64,000 nt of DNA from Phragmites australis (lineage: Eukaryota; Streptophyta; Magnoliopsida; Poales; Poaceae): contig NC_084941.1 in NCBI RefSeq assembly GCF_958298935.1, positions 11,444,001 through 11,508,000 on the forward strand, read 5' to 3'. The stretch's first letter is position 1. Each line of letters starts with the position of its first letter. This document shows positions 12,085 through 25,117 of this stretch, piece after piece. The position numbers and the translations under genes were made by a program. The notes beneath the pieces were generated by a model. That model saw only the letters and a list, made by a program, of their open reading frames with translations, had not been told where the DNA came from and did no database searches.

Positions 12085-13621
12085 ACACACTATGAGAGAG
12101 GGGTGAATTAGGGATTCTAAAAATTATTTGGCTCAACTCAATAAGATAGATCTAAATCAATTTCTATCTAAATGTACTCTAAATTTATTTAATGTGGCTA
12201 CTCTAGCGCAACAAAGTTTTGTATCCTAGGTTCCAATCCTACAAACTACACATGCAATTCTACAAAAGGTAAATACATAAATTAAACGATGCAATAAATA
12301 CATACAAAATGTAAATGAGTTAGAGAGTGCAAACTCGACACGATAACTTTTTTTCATGGTATCGGTAAGTAGCCTCTCACCACTAGCCCATGTTGAGCCC
12401 CTCGCATGAGCCAAGCTCTCTGGTCGGATAACTCAACAGTTCTTGCTATTAGAGCTCCTCACAAATCGATGGGTCTCCCACTAGGCGCATCCAGATGCTC
12501 ACCATAGTCTTCACTAAAGTAATGTTCTATCACTCTAGCACATGCTACTTCTCTTGCTCACAATCTTACGGCCTCTTCACAAACTCGGTTGAAGGGTCTC
12601 ACAAAACTCACCGCCATCAAGTTGTCTAGGTGCAGGCAAACACCAAGAGTAACAAGAGTTTTTTACTCACTCGATCCAACTCTAGGCTAGCTAGCTAGCT
12701 AGATGCACACTAGTTCTAAACTAACACTAATCAAGTCATTAATCTTAAGGTAATTGCTTTCATCTTCAACTTCAACTCAAGGTGAATCAAACCCTCTCCA
12801 TAAAATTTGTGTGTATGCCTTGTGGTGGGAGTGAACAACCACAAATGATTGACCAAAGGGGTATTTATAGCCTCACCCTAAAAAACTAGTTGTTGGGAGG
12901 AATTTGTCCAGGATTCCTAGTCACCATATTATATGGTGACCTCACCATATATGATGACTAGTACCATATTCTACATTGGTCTCTTTCCAACTGTTAGAAA
13001 TTCGATCATTGGAGCCTTCTATACTCACCACATTGCATAGTGATCACCACCGTATTGTACAATGGCCTCCACCATATTGTACGGTGACTGATCTTCTGAG
13101 GCACCAGTTGACATGGTCTCTATATAACTGTATGGCGTACCACCGTATTGTATGGTGACCCCCATCGTATTATATGGTGACTCTGGAAAGCTATGTTTAT
13201 CTTTTGTTACCATTGACTGTTGACCTTATGTTATTGTATGGTGACCCCGTCATATTGTACGGTGACATATTTTATAGAAGAACTTGTCCAATTCAATTGA
13301 ACTCAAGTTTGGGTCTTCATGGCTTCTCTTCCTTAATATCTTTGGTCTTCCTCTTATCTATTAGAGTTAGCCAAATCTAATGTGCATCACCTACTAGGTA
13401 ACTAACATGAAGACACTAGATCAAGATATTGAACCCAAACCCCTCTTCATAGTATGACTAAAGAAAACAAATATATATACAAAAGTAATGTTTCAACACC
13501 ATTATCACTTATGTAAATACTAGGTCCTTATATCTTCATGAACCTCTTCTTTGACTTCAGGAACCCCAAATATATCTTCTTCATACATGAGACTAAATCT
13601 TTGCACACTAGCAAACCTTGT
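12085..13621 (-). mobile_element. Copia LTR (left part), split by a gypsy insertion
   Basis: The left end holds ACACTATGAGAGAGGGGTGA, the reverse complement of the family's 3' LTR tail (TCACCCCTCTC). The right end breaks at 13621 inside CTTGT, the TSD of the gypsy element, and the LTR resumes at 26973. Continuation on the far side (TTAATCTCGTTAATCATG, then TTAATCACCAAAACATAG) is typical of the family near the LTR start. It is the oldest layer of the nest. Confidence 0.6.
12920..13270. repeat. Dispersed palindromic motif array CACCATATTGTATGGTGA
   Basis: About ten variants of CACC(A/G)TATT(G/A)TA(T/C)GGTGAC are spread over 350 bp, for example near 12925, 13069, 13139, 13162, 13232 and 13251. 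Each is a near-perfect palindrome around TATTGTA. The array lies inside the copia LTR at the position where the sister LTR carries CCGG-type motifs. Confidence 0.8.
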
Positions 13622-14372
13622 TGTCATTGTCTAGAATATGGGGTCCCCTGTTTTGAGGGTCCACACCAGTCAATATCCAGTTGGCAGAAGATTCTTTTCT
13701 GGACCAGGGTCCCACCGCATGACGAGGATCCTTACCACGAAAGGCTGGTCGTGGGACATATACTCATCAAATCAGTCTATTCTCATTAAATGCATTCCAC
13801 TCAAGTATTTTCCTTCTCTAGACACTCCTCCCCACCGGACAGGTCATGGCCAGTAGTGGTGCCATGGCCCGTCTCGTAGCATTAAACATTATAGGACGAG
13901 CTCGTGGGCGTGTCAGACTGCTTCATAGGTGCATGTGCGAGATCGGTGATGGGACGAGGCGTATCGGTTGACCGGAGTGGTGTAGGCATGAAGTTGTCCA
14001 GCGGATGGGATGGGCTCAACTGCTTCATCAGAACAAAATGGGGCACGTGCGCCACCCATTTTTAAATAGCCTAGGGTGGAAGGTTTAGCTAAGGTATGGG
14101 TCAGTAGAAAAGGACCCACTTGTAAGTTATCCTTCTCTCTAGTATATAAAGAGAGGAGGACCCGATATGTAAGGGGAGGGATGGCTAACTAGTTAAAAAA
14201 AACTCTGATGACAAAATACACATGATGTAGGGTTGTTATCCTTAGAAAGGCATGAACCTGGATAATCCCTGTGTTCTGGAGTTCATCACAAACACACGCA
14301 CACCGCAAGCGTTATTCACGCACCCATCGACCGGTACACCCCAGAATCATTGTCAGAAACTAACCCTCGACA
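13622..14372 (+). repeat. 5' LTR of the Tat-type gypsy element
   Basis: 751 bp beginning TGTCATTG and ending CTCGACA, the TG...CA ends of an LTR. The start was fixed by aligning GGGGTCCCC with the 3' LTR and by the CTTGT duplication. A TATA-like TAGTATATAAAGAG near 14141-14155 may be the element's promoter. Confidence 0.9.
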
Positions 14373-14374
14373 GT

Positions 14375-14391
14375 TGGCGCACCAGGTAGGG
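14375..14391 (+). other. Primer-binding site of the Tat-type element
   Basis: TGGCGCACCAGGTAGGG starts 2 bp after the LTR end. Its reverse complement ends in CCA, as the 3' end of a tRNA must. It differs by one base from the TGGCGCGCCAGGTAGGG common in related grass elements. The tRNA was not determined. Confidence 0.75.
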
Positions 14392-14439
14392 TCGTGTTTC
14401 TGCATTTCGGTAAGTGTTGCAGATTAGATTAGGCTACCT

Positions 14440-15762
14440 ATGGCTGGATCCACAACAACCGCTGAGTCCCATTCCGAGGACCCTGGTCACTGAGGTGTTC
14501 CTCATGGGATACGATAGATGAGCTCAGTGTGCTCCAGGTTTGGGACACCGAATCAGAGTCTAAAGGCTCCAAGAATCAATGGGAAGTTTTCATGATAGTT
14601 CATGCAATGGGGGTAGCGGAGGCTCACATGTTTCGAGTGCTAACGATGATCCCTAGGCCATGAGCCTAGAGGGGAACTAGACCAGCGTTGGACACAGGGA
14701 CGCTCTGACACAGCCTCAACCACCACAACGTCGCTCGAAGGAGCTGTCGTAGAGGACCCGATCTTTAGCGGTGGCGTCACCAAGGCCGTCACCCCGCACG
14801 AATGCTGGGGCTCCCCTTCTTGTGATATATCACCACTTCGCACTCGGTAGCTCGATTATGAGGCCATGACATTTGCACAGAAACTGCAGACCGTGCGAAT
14901 ATTTCTTAGCCAACCATTGATAATAGTACTAGAGAGGGTTCACCAGTAGCGTCATGATTGCATTACCTCACCCTCTTGGTTGAGGCCACCCGATGCCAAA
15001 CTGCAGCGACAAGCTCCACGTCCGTCGATAGGACTAGTGATGGTCACGATCGCCAAGAACCATGGCAGGCCCCATGGTAGAAAAGATCTCATCCTTTCTC
15101 GATAATGGGGAATGCTCGGAGACCCCCGTCGCGTCGAGACAACCAACCCTCTGAATTGCGTGGCTTCCTGGGCCAACGCGACCTCTATAGCATGATCCAA
15201 AGCCATCAGCCAGGAAAAATTCCCAGACCGGTATGAGGGTACCCTGAAACTAATCGGGTGTGTGACCTTTTTAGGCAGGATCATCTCGAGGATAGGAAAA
15301 AGGGTCTTTCAATATTCAAGTTTCTAATAGAAAGAAGGACCACTTCCAGCAGATAACAGGAATGGGGGCAACCTTCTAGGATCTCAACAGGTGACCCTTT
15401 TTCTCCTCCTGTACTGACCACTCCTCGACCAGACGAGGAGTCATTGCCATATTTGCAGCTACCCACAGGTCGCAGGAGCAGTACTGGTCATCAAGTGGTG
15501 AGGGTTTTCTACGACTAGAGATGAACAGGCACATGACCACACATATAGATAGGCCATGCACGTTGAATGGACTGGGGGCTGGAGCGATCTCGACCCCGAC
15601 ACCTTTAGGTACACATTTCAATTAAATTTTCAAGCCGCCAAACAATGTTGTGGAGTATGACGACCTCTCATCTAGAATACGAGCAACATCTGCACAAGGG
15701 GTAAAATGCCCACTAGCGATGAGGGACTTGCGACTGGCCGTAAACCGGGTGCGGAGGGTTTC
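14440..15762 (+). pseudogene. Decayed gag/leader region of the Tat-type element
   Basis: An ATG at 14440 opens the frame MAGSTTTAESHSEDPGH and stops within 20 codons. Downstream, scattered minus-strand frames of 60-110 codons are shadows. The position right after the primer-binding site is that of gag, but no capsid or zinc-knuckle motif can be read, so it is heavily mutated. Confidence 0.4.
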
Positions 15763-18700
15763 TGTCACGTCCTAATTCTGTAATCACGTCATTAAACATA
15801 ATCATACATCATAAGCATCATGTCTAATTGTTGAGTGCTTGTTAATTTTCTTTTGGTGGTTTAAAAATTTCTAAGTGTTATGAAATACCCGACGTTAGAG
15901 TTTTCATTTAGTTTCAACTCTGCTTGTGCGTTGTGGGTGAATCCATTTAAATGGGTTCATCTTGTTTTGTAAACGCGGCACAAAAATTTGTAGAATTTTT
16001 GGGGCACTAGAGCACCGCGTTTTGGGTTAGTGGAATGAGGAGAGAAAGAAAATATTTTGCAGCTGAAAATCATCTTGTCTCTAGCTTGTAGGCCCACATG
16101 AGCTGGCTAGTCCCACCGCCTCACTACCTCTCTTTGAGCTACAGCAGCCCCACTCCCTTATCCCTCTCCCCACGCCTCTCACTCTCACTCTCTCTTGCTC
16201 TCTCAACCAAGGAGAAAGACAGTAGCAGCCATCTCCCTCTCTCTCAAGCTCTCTCTCATTTCTTCACCAAAATCCCACTCAAGGAACAAGAAGCAAGGTG
16301 TGCATGTGTTACCATTGTTTTCCCCTCATCCCTAGATCTCCATCCATCCTAGATTCAATCGCATGCATGAGGTTTTGAAGGATTTGCAATCCAATTTTGT
16401 CGTCCCTTTGCTCTGAAATTTTCAGCAAGCTTGGACCTCTTCTCCAAGCCCTTTTCCTCCAATTTTTCCTGCAACCAAAGGTCACCAACCTCTACAAGGA
16501 TGTGGGGTAAGTCTCCTAGGATCTCTTGGTTAGGATGCGCATTTTAGTTGGTTTTTGGATAGGTCCTAGTGCTGTGTTTGCGAGGTTGAGAAGCACCATT
16601 TGTTCTTGATGAAATAGAGATGTTAGGAGGAGAATGGATGAGATAGCCTTTGAATCGGGTTTGTGGAGCGGATAAAATAGGTCTAGAACCCTTGGTTTAG
16701 TGCCTATGCATATTTAAGTGGTTGAAAATTCGGCATGCAAGTTGAATCGGTCAAAAAACATCGCTAAACATGTATTCTGCAGGAACCTAGAGGTTCATCC
16801 GGAGACTCCGAAACCCGAAGGATCCTAGTTCAAATCAGAGGTTCCGGGTGATCCTAACCAAAAATAGCCGAGGACCCCCACTCGGAGGTTCAACCGGAGA
16901 CTCCAAAACCCGAAGGAACCCCATCCGGAGGTTCATCTAGAGATTCCGTAACTTAGAGGGTCTGAGTTCAACCCGGAGCATCTGGATTGTACTATTCATT
17001 AGGCGTTTTTCTTTTTCGTTTACTTTGCTGATAGCTTATAAATTTCATAATTAATTCATACGAACTCCAAAAATCATGAAACCAGTTGTATTAGCTTCAT
17101 ATGAGTATAACATACATGTTACAAATGTTATTACTCAATAAATCCTTTTTGATAACTAATTAATTAATTAAATATATTTGAGCTTAATTAAATCATGATT
17201 AATTAATACCATGTTCTAAAATTATGAAACTACTTGGAGAATTCATGTTTTGATCAATGCTATCTAAGAAAAATATACTTTGGTATGGAAGTGTTGTTTA
17301 AATTGTCAAAGTTCATTTAATCTTAATATCTAGTTTAGTTACGGTCCTTTTTGGATAGCCCTTAAATAAATCATTTATGCCATGAGTCTGTGTGCTTGCT
17401 GCATTATGTTCATTACCCAGTACCACATCCCCATTAAAATTTTGTAGAATTTTCATAGCATCTCTTTCATGCTCATCATTGAATACGTTCTTCTTAGTGA
17501 ACAAAGGACCGGATGGTAACGCGGGCGTGATCGAGGGCGATCCAAAAGTTGTTTCCCTTGCTTGTGAAGTTGATCATTAAGGAAATCATCTAAGTATTTT
17601 CATCCTATTACTTTGGATCATATATTGCATAATTGACAAGTTATGCTTTATGTACGTTTGCATGTCAATGAGTCTTATGTAGGGTTTTGGGTTATATCCT
17701 ATTTGTTGCATTATCCTCCCTTGATATTGTTTATCATTTGATCCTTTGTAACCCGGGTTGTTCATGTCACATAATGGTCTAATTAAAAAAGAATGCGTTA
17801 TGCTTAGCATGGCGTAGGTCCTTGGTAGAAGTCGAGCGGTGATTCAGCCATCGTTCGCGAGCTTATGGCTTACTTTATATCACAAAGATAATGATGATGA
17901 AGGATGGTGTAAGTTAGTGCGAATGAGCCGAGATTCAAGCGGGCAATAGGGATACCTCGATAAGGGAGTCTCGGATGCTATAGACCCGTTTGAATTAAGC
18001 ATTATCCATTGTTGCAGTTGGCTTTAGCACTTATTCGTACTTATCACGTATCAGTATATGGGACGGATGAGCCGAATACCTTATGTAGCTATGATCTATT
18101 GGCGTGCTAGTCTCGAGTGTTATCGGCATAATAGGCTTGAAAGGGGTATCTAGTTTGCTTTGGGAGTAGTTCTAAATGATCCCCGCAGGCTGAGGCGCAT
18201 GTTCAAATGGTTGGGACTTATTTGGAAAAGGTTGACATGAGTATCCCCATGTGTGGACCTGTGGGTCACACAAGTCATATGGTCCTCAAGTCGTGTGAGT
18301 AATGGATTACCCCGTGCAGGGTGTAAAACGATTTGAATTTTCGCACTCTCGGTTATGAGCACGCTTTTATCTATTTGCATTAACCGTAGAGTTACAATTG
18401 TAGTTATGATGGTATGTTGGGTAATGTATAGTGATGTTGTCAAAGTTTTGATACGGTTCAAGTTATAAATATGGTATGGTAATGATCTCAGGATACAGGG
18501 TTATTTATGGTTAGGTGTAGATGCTTACATTTGAGTTGAAATTGCTCTTGCATATGAAATTCACTTAACCTTGTGGCTGAGTCCTTGCTAATTATCCAAA
18601 TACATTCTCCTTAGAGTCGAGCTATTTATAAGTGCCCATTATGTATTAAGTCTTGCGAGTACCTTCGTACTCACGTACTTTGTTTGCTTTTCAGGTGAGG

Positions 18701-19102
18701 AAGGTTTAATCTTTGGCTACTTTACACCTGCCGAAGTTGGCAACGGGCACAAGTAGTGCCATTCTACACAAGTGTTGTTATTTTGGGGTGGCGCCTTAGG
18801 GCAATAGCGCTACCCATCTTTTGTCGTTATGTAACTCTTTCCGCTGCGTAGCTACTCTAACAATATTCAATTTATGCTTTTGTTGTAAAGTTAATATACT
18901 TAAAGACTTGTAACTTAATTTAATTACTCGTTCTTTATTATGTCTTGTGATGATGTGCTTGTTGTAAAGGCGAGTGTTCCGATCTTGGGGATAAAACACA
19001 TGCTGGGACTATCGGGTGATATTCTAGTTAATCGTGTAGTCATGATTATACAAATAATCGACTTAATAATTATTTAGAATATTATCTTGATGGTTCCTCA
19101 CA
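15763..19102 (+). repeat. 5' LTR (3.34 kb) of the nested Tekay-like element
   Basis: Begins TGTCACGTCC and ends GGTTCCTCACA, directly before the primer-binding site. Positions 15972-17398 match the split 3' LTR (20625-21497 and 24521-25117). At 16790-16985 it carries repeated CCGGAGACTCCG / GAGGTTCA(T/A)CCGGAG words. No coding sequence was recognised within it. Confidence 0.9.
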
Positions 19103-19105
19103 GCG

Positions 19106-19118
19106 TGGTATCAAAGCC
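19106..19118 (+). other. Primer-binding site, initiator-tRNA-Met type
   Basis: TGGTATCAAAGCC lies 3 bp after the LTR and has one mismatch to the TGGTATCAGAGC complement of plant initiator tRNA-Met used by many gypsy elements. Confidence 0.85.
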
Positions 19119-19600
19119 AGGTTTCATAAAGTAGCCTAAAAATACTAGGATGGGTTAATAAAACATGTCAACCTCGCTAAGACAACCCACTAAAGTTTAT
19201 CTCTAGTTCCTAAGTGTTTGCTCTATTTATTCCTCATGTTATGTTAGAGTCTTTTCTACCTCTGCTTGTTGATAATCTGCTTAAACATGATCTCTAACTC
19301 ATCTATTTCTTAATGGTTTTAAGTTGGTGGATTTAAGAATGATGTAATAAGGTGTAGTTTCTTTCGCGAACTTTTGGACTACTAAGTTTAGCTATATTAT
19401 GCCCTATATATGAGACTTGTATGTTGTATGAGTATTATGACTGTTAATATGTCTTTCGATTCGGTTGATTGTTATTTATTATTCTGTCATTTTACTCATA
19501 TTGCATCGATGTAATTGACAAAATAGGTAAGAAGTTAAGGGGCGTATCCTGATGGCGGTAAATATCGGGGGCTCAACCAGTGCGAGGTAGGGGTCTGGTA

Positions 19601-19767
19601 TGTCCCGTACGGTGATGGTACGAGGAGTGAATATGTCAGTAATAACGTATGAACATCCACCATATGATGGAAGTTAAGGTTGCCTACCCATGTGGCGATT
19701 ACATGGGGTGTCCTGTAAGGCAATGGTACGGGAAGTGAATACGTTGGCAACAACATATGAAACGTCG
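19601..19767 (+). repeat. Duplicated leader motif, period about 108 bp
   Basis: Two copies of a 59-bp unit start at 19601 (TGTCCCGTACGGTGATGGTA) and 19709 (TGTCCTGTAAGGCAATGGTA). The same duplicated unit occurs, inverted, in the leader of the minus-strand element (about 44750-44950). It is therefore an ancestral feature of this lineage's untranslated leader. Confidence 0.7.
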
Positions 19768-20079
19768 CTTGTCCAGCAAGTTGCACATGCACTGTTCACA
19801 TGAATATTTTATCTTCACACGTGAAGGGTGATTATTGGTGGGTCATTATATGCATGCCTGTGACGATTGTGATTTTTGATGCTTGTGAGGAGTGATGCAC
19901 TCAAGAAAGAAACGTGTAGATATGGATCGAGCATGCTTCATTCCTATCTCTCTTTTTGCACGCATTTATATATAGTGGGCTTTAAGGAGCCCGGCCGCGT
20001 TCATGTTGAATTATCCTTTCCTTGGTGTCTAAATTTCTACTTGTATATCCCTTGTCAATATCTTGCCGTCGCTAACTTT

Positions 20080-20624
20080 GGAAGATGATGACAAGATGAG
20101 GACCCGCGACAACAAGTGATCTTCTTGAGGGGTCCAACGAGAACAATCTCGTGCCCTCTCCGCCATCGAGAATAGTGGATGTGCTCTTGCAAATCAAGTA
20201 GAATCGACAAGCACAAACCACCCTGCTTGAGGCGCTCGTGCGCAATACGGCTCCTCAAGGAGGAGGAGAAGCTGGGTATCATGATGACTATTTGGACTTC
20301 CTCTGTACTGGTCATCCCACCTTCACGCACACTGAGGATCCTCTCGATGCGAACCATTGGTTGCGCACCATCGAGCAAAAGCTCGCTCTTCTTCTGTGTG
20401 ACGACCATGACAAGGCCCTCTTCGCCACATATCAACTCCGAGGCGCATCCGGCGCGTGGTGGACGAACTATCTCGCCATGCACACCGCCGATCATCACGT
20501 CTCATGGGCCGAGTTCCGCCAAGCCTTCCGCGATTATTATATCCCTAAGGGGAAAATGGATATCAAGCGGCGGGAATTTCTGGACCTTAAGCAAGGAGGC
20601 AAGTTAGTAAATGTAGTACAAAAA
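20080..20624 (+). pseudogene. gag fragment of the nested Tekay-like element
   Basis: The frame from about 20203 runs through EDPLDANHWLRTIEQKLALL, then GASGAWWTNYLAMH, then WAEFRQAFRDYYIPKGKM and REFLDLKQGG. These are the hallmarks of the plant retrotransposon gag capsid domain. A stop precedes it at 20200. It breaks off at about 20610 where the sequence turns into LTR. No zinc knuckle, protease or RT follows. The frames on the opposite strand here are shadows. Confidence 0.88.
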
Positions 20625-21497
20625 TTTGTAGAATTTTTGGAGCATTAGAGCACCTCGTTTTGGGTTAGTGGAATGAGGAGAGAAAGAAAATATTTTGCAG
20701 CTAAAAATTATCTTGTCTCTAGCATGTGGGCCCACATGAGTTGGCCGGTCTCACCGCCTCACTACCTCTCTTTGGGCTGTAGCAGCCCCACTCCCTTCTA
20801 CCTTTCCCCACGCCTCTCACTCTCACTCTCTCTTGCTCTCTCAACCAGCCAAGGAGAAAGACAGCAGCAGCCGTCTCCCTCTCTCTCAAGCTCTCTCTCA
20901 TTTCTTCCCCAAAATCCCACCCAAAGAGAAAGAAGCAAGGTGTGCATGTGTTACCATTGTTTTCCCCTCATCCCTAGCTCTCCATCCATCCTAGATTCAA
21001 TCGCATGCATGAGGTTTTAAAGGATTTGCAATCCAATTTCGTCACCCTCTTTGCTCTGAAATTTTCAGCAAGCTCAGACCTCTTCTCCAAACCCCCTTTC
21101 CTCCGATTTCTCCCCCAACTGAAGGTCACCAACCTCCACAAGGACGTGGGGTAAGTCTCCTATGATCTCTTGGTGAGGATGCACATTTTAGTTGGTTTTT
21201 GGATAGGTCTTGGAGCTGTGTTTGCGAGGTTGCGAAGCACCATTTGTTCTTGATCAAATGGAGATGGTAGGAGGAGAATGGATGAGATAGCCTTCGAATC
21301 GGGTTTGTGGAGTGGATAAAATAGGTCTAGAACCCTTGGTTTAGTACCTATGCATGTTTAAGTGGTTGGAAACTCGATATGCAAGTTGAATCGGTCAAGA
21401 AAATGTCGCAAAACATGTATTCCGCAAGAACCCAGAGGTTCACTCGGAGACTCCAGAACCCGGAGGATCCGAATTCAAATATGAGGTTCTGGGTGAT
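20625..21497 (+). repeat. 3' LTR of the nested Tekay-like element, left part
   Basis: Matches 15972-16850 closely, from CACAAAAATTTGTAGAATTT onward. It stops at GGGTGAT, the target site of the solo LTR, and resumes at 24521 with CCTAACCAATAATACC. In the 5' LTR the same place reads GGGTGATCCTAACC without interruption, an empty site. Confidence 0.9.
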
Positions 21498-24400
21498 TGT
21501 CACGTCCCAAATTCTTAATCACGCAATTAAATATAATCATGCTTTTAAGCATTATGTTTAAATTTGCGTAATTATAATTCGGATTACTAATGCAATTCGT
21601 TTGAGATCATTTGGATGAGAGAAAAAAATTCGGGAGAGAAAAGAATTGAATTAGCAGTTAAAACAGACTCTTTCTCTAACACGTGGGCCCCACCGGAGTG
21701 GGCCAACCACCCCACTCTCTCTCCCTCTAGTGTGGCAGCTCACTCTCTCTCCTCCTCACTCTCCCTCACGTTCCCCACCCGTGCTCCCCTTCCCTCTCAC
21801 TCTCCCCTCTCACTCCCTCTCTCTTTTCTTCCAAAATCCGAGCTCAAGAGAGGGATTTGAGGTGAGTATGTGGTACCATTGCGATCACAAGCTCACAAGC
21901 ATTCCATTCCTCCAATTTGTTTGCTCATTCCCGAAGGATTTGAGCCGGATTTGGTGTCTTTTGGTGTTAGGGTTGAAATGTGAAGAACACCGGATTTCTT
22001 CGTCTCCTGAGCTTTTCCCTCCGTTTCCTCCTTCAATCGACGGTCCACAACCTTGGTAAAGGAATTTGGGCGAGTTCCCTAAACTCCCATGGCAAGAATC
22101 AGCCTTTTGGATGGTTGGATTTCGCATTTTGAGCTAGGATTGTGAAGTTCATGAGTTCTTGATGAATTAGAAGCAATAGCCGAGTTTTTGTAGATTTCGA
22201 CGTATGCATATTATCCTATGCGGTAGAGGGAGTCAATGTGATACTCTAGGTCCAAGTCCCCACTCCAAATGTTGCCGGAATAGTCGCCGGTGAGCTCCCC
22301 AAGTGCCCCCGGCGACTCTCAGCGGTCTGACCGCCACCCCAGGCCGATCAGACCGCTAGGGGCCAAAACTCTCTGTACTGGGGCGGTCTGACCGCGTTTC
22401 CGGCGGTCTAACCGTGAGTCTTGGCGGTCTGACCGCCAGTGACCCTCGGTCTGACCGCTGTACACCCAGACATCACATTTACTGCTTGCTGAAACTTGTA
22501 AAATTCATAATAAATTCTCTGTAGCTCCAAAAATTATGAAACAAATTTTGATGGTTTTATAATAACCTACTCTACCTATTAAAAATATCTCTAGCCATGA
22601 AATAATGAATTAAATTTCTGAGATTAATTAATTAGGTTAAAGCTTCATTAATTCACCGTTAATTCATCATAAGTCCAAAATTGATGAATCCAATTTTGCT
22701 AGTTTTCTTATGACTTGTTCTATCTAGGAAAAATATTTTCATCCATTATATGCATATTGTGGCATGTATTTGCACTTCATTCATACTCATTGCATTGCAC
22801 GCGTTGATCCTTTTTAGATAACGTCGATCCATCGATCCCGGAGGCCGAGGTCGATCCCGACGCGCCGCACCTTTGTGAACCAGTGCATCAAGGTAAGTAT
22901 CTATCATATTGCACCGTGTTAACTTGAAAGTCTAAAGTGGTATCTATGCTTATGTATGTATCCATGTGTCGGGCACCTTTGGGTAGAACCTATGCCGTTG
23001 CATTCTTCTACCTTGGTCACGAGTTCATGTATGTTCCTTGAAGCCTAGAGATGATGTCGATGTCTAAAGGTCTTCGCTATGCTTAGCAATGCTTAGGTAT
23101 TTCGGTAGAAGTCGAACGACGGTGTTCTCCGTTGTTCGCGAGGATAGGATCTACTACTGTTTACAATTACATGTTGCTGGTGATGGTATGGTTGGTGAGT
23201 GGTGAGTATGAGACGAGGTGTGAGCGGTGCTAGGAGGGTGCTTAGCCTGCCCGGATGTGGAGTTCCCCTGGGTAGGACGGTAGAGGAAAACCAGGCACCG
23301 TAGACCGTTTGCACCGGTTAAGCACCGATCGTCGGGGTTGTTGGCTTTAGCACTTACCTTAATCACCACATGCCGATCTAATGGTAAGGCGAGCCGAATA
23401 CCTTCGCAGCTGTGGCTTTGTGGGCGTGAACAACGACGGTGTGAGCGGGCGGGCTTCTAAGCGGTACTAGTTTGCTCAGGGAGTAGTTCTAGTACCGCCG
23501 CGCTGAGCGTTGCATGCCCCACACGGTTGGAGCTGGTTGGGAAAGGTTGTCACGAGTACCCCCTTGTGTGCACTTTGGCCGGTGGCACAAGCCGAATGGT
23601 CCTTATGTCGTGTGGGTCCGGAGTATCCCCCTGCAGGGTGTATAAACATTTCGAAATGCCGCGTTCTCGGTCATGAGCATGCTATTGTTTCATCTGCACC
23701 GGTCGTAGAGTTCTCGTTGTGGTTTGTGGATGATGGAATGAGGTTGATGGGTGGGCATGTGATTTTGATCTGGGTATGGTGGTTGGTGGTTCGAGTTGGC
23801 ACTTGTTCATATTGATATACTTGTTGTTACTTTTATATATGCTCAGTTGTTGATTATGGCAGGGTAGTTTCATATATGTTGGTTAAGCTAGTTGCTCACA
23901 CATACGTTCAGGTTGCTTACCGCTTAATTAACTTAACCATGTTAATTCTTGCTACCAGCTTAATGCATGATCCTTGGAGTTGGGAATATATATACCCATA
24001 CTGTGTAAGACTTGCGAGTATCTTCGTACTCAGGGTGTTGCCCTTAAGTTGTTGCAGGTTCACAGGTTGGCGAGGAAGAGGCGTTGTTTGGCTACTTTGT
24101 GCCTGCCGATCAGGGTGGTGGGCAGGAGTAGCACATTCTACTCCGAACTCGGTGCTCTTGGTATGGAGCCTAAGGGCATGTGGCTCCATATCCTTTTGAT
24201 GTATAGTTTATTTTCTTCTGCTGCGTAGATTTTTTGTTGGTTAGGAGTTGAGGGGTTTTGTCTCCTCCTAGCTCGCTTTTGTTGTAAACTGTTGAAATCA
24301 GTTGCATGCTTAATACTTGTAATATAAATGTTTATTACTCGCTCTTTATTAAGCTATGTTGTGATGTACATGTTGGAAGGCATGTGTTCTGATCCTTGGG

Positions 24401-24515
24401 CACAAAACACGTGACGGGACTGCCGGAGCGGTATTTTGATTAATTATCGAGGTTGTGATTATGTTAATGATCCGCTCGATGATTAGTTCGAATACTGTTT
24501 GGACGGGTCCTCACA
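21498..24515 (+). mobile_element. Solo LTR (3.02 kb) of a related gypsy family
   Basis: Begins TGTCACGTCCC, ends GGGTCCTCACA, and is flanked by the 5-bp duplication GTGAT (21493-21497 and 24516-24520). No internal region remains, so it arose by recombination between two LTRs. At 22318-22460 it holds at least five variants of GGCGGTCTGACCGCC. Its right part (about 22920-24515) is colinear with the LTRs of the minus-strand element at 37250-45852. Confidence 0.93.
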
Positions 24516-24520
24516 GTGAT

Positions 24521-25117
24521 CCTAACCAATAATACCTGAGGACCCCCACCCAGAGGTTCACCCGTAGACTCCGGAACCTGGAGGGTCCGAGTTCAAACCA
24601 GAGACTCTGGGTGACTGAAACCAAAAATACCCAAGCACCTCCACCTAGAGGTTCACCCGAAGACTTCGGAACCTGGAGGGTTCGAGTTCAACCCGGAGCA
24701 TCCAGATTATACTGTTCATTAGGTGCTTTTCTTTTCCGTTTATTTTGCTGATAGCTTGTAAATTTCATAATTAATTCATATGAACTCTAAAAATCATCAA
24801 ACCAGTTGTGTTAGCTTCGTATGAGTATGAACTATATGTTAAAAATGTTATAACTCAAGAAAATATTATTTTATAATTAATTAATTAATTAATTATGTTT
24901 GGCTTTATTAAATCACGGGTAATTAATACCATGTTCTAAAATTTTGAAACCACTTGGACAATTAATGTTTTGATCAGTGCTATTTAGGAAAAGTATATTT
25001 TGATATGAAAGTGTTGTTTAAATTGTCGAAGTTCGTTTAATCTTGATATCTAGTTTAGTTACGATCCTTTTTGGATAGCCCTTAAATGAATCATTTATAC
25101 CGTGAGCCTATGTGCTT
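24521..25117 (+). repeat. 3' LTR of the nested Tekay-like element, right part
   Basis: Colinear with 16850-17398 of the 5' LTR through GGATAGCCCTTAAATGAATC. Homology stops at TGTGCTTC (25117). The remaining 1.7 kb of LTR are deleted and Tat-type internal DNA follows at once. Confidence 0.85.

Larger units (their letters stand above)
15763..25117 (+). mobile_element. Tekay/Del-like gypsy element nested in the Tat-type element, deleted
   Basis: It has a complete 5' LTR, an iMet-type primer site and a gag fragment, then runs into a 3' LTR missing its first 210 bp or so and its last 1.7 kb. All of pol is missing. The 3' LTR is itself split by a solo LTR at 21498-24515. Because the right end is deleted no TSD can be checked; the 5 bp left of it are GTTTC. 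The gag resembles that of the minus-strand element at 37250-45852, so both are of one lineage. Confidence 0.85.

Noticed and set aside
20055..20498. A 147-codon minus-strand frame over gag
   Set aside because: The plus strand carries clear gag motifs; the opposite frame is a shadow.
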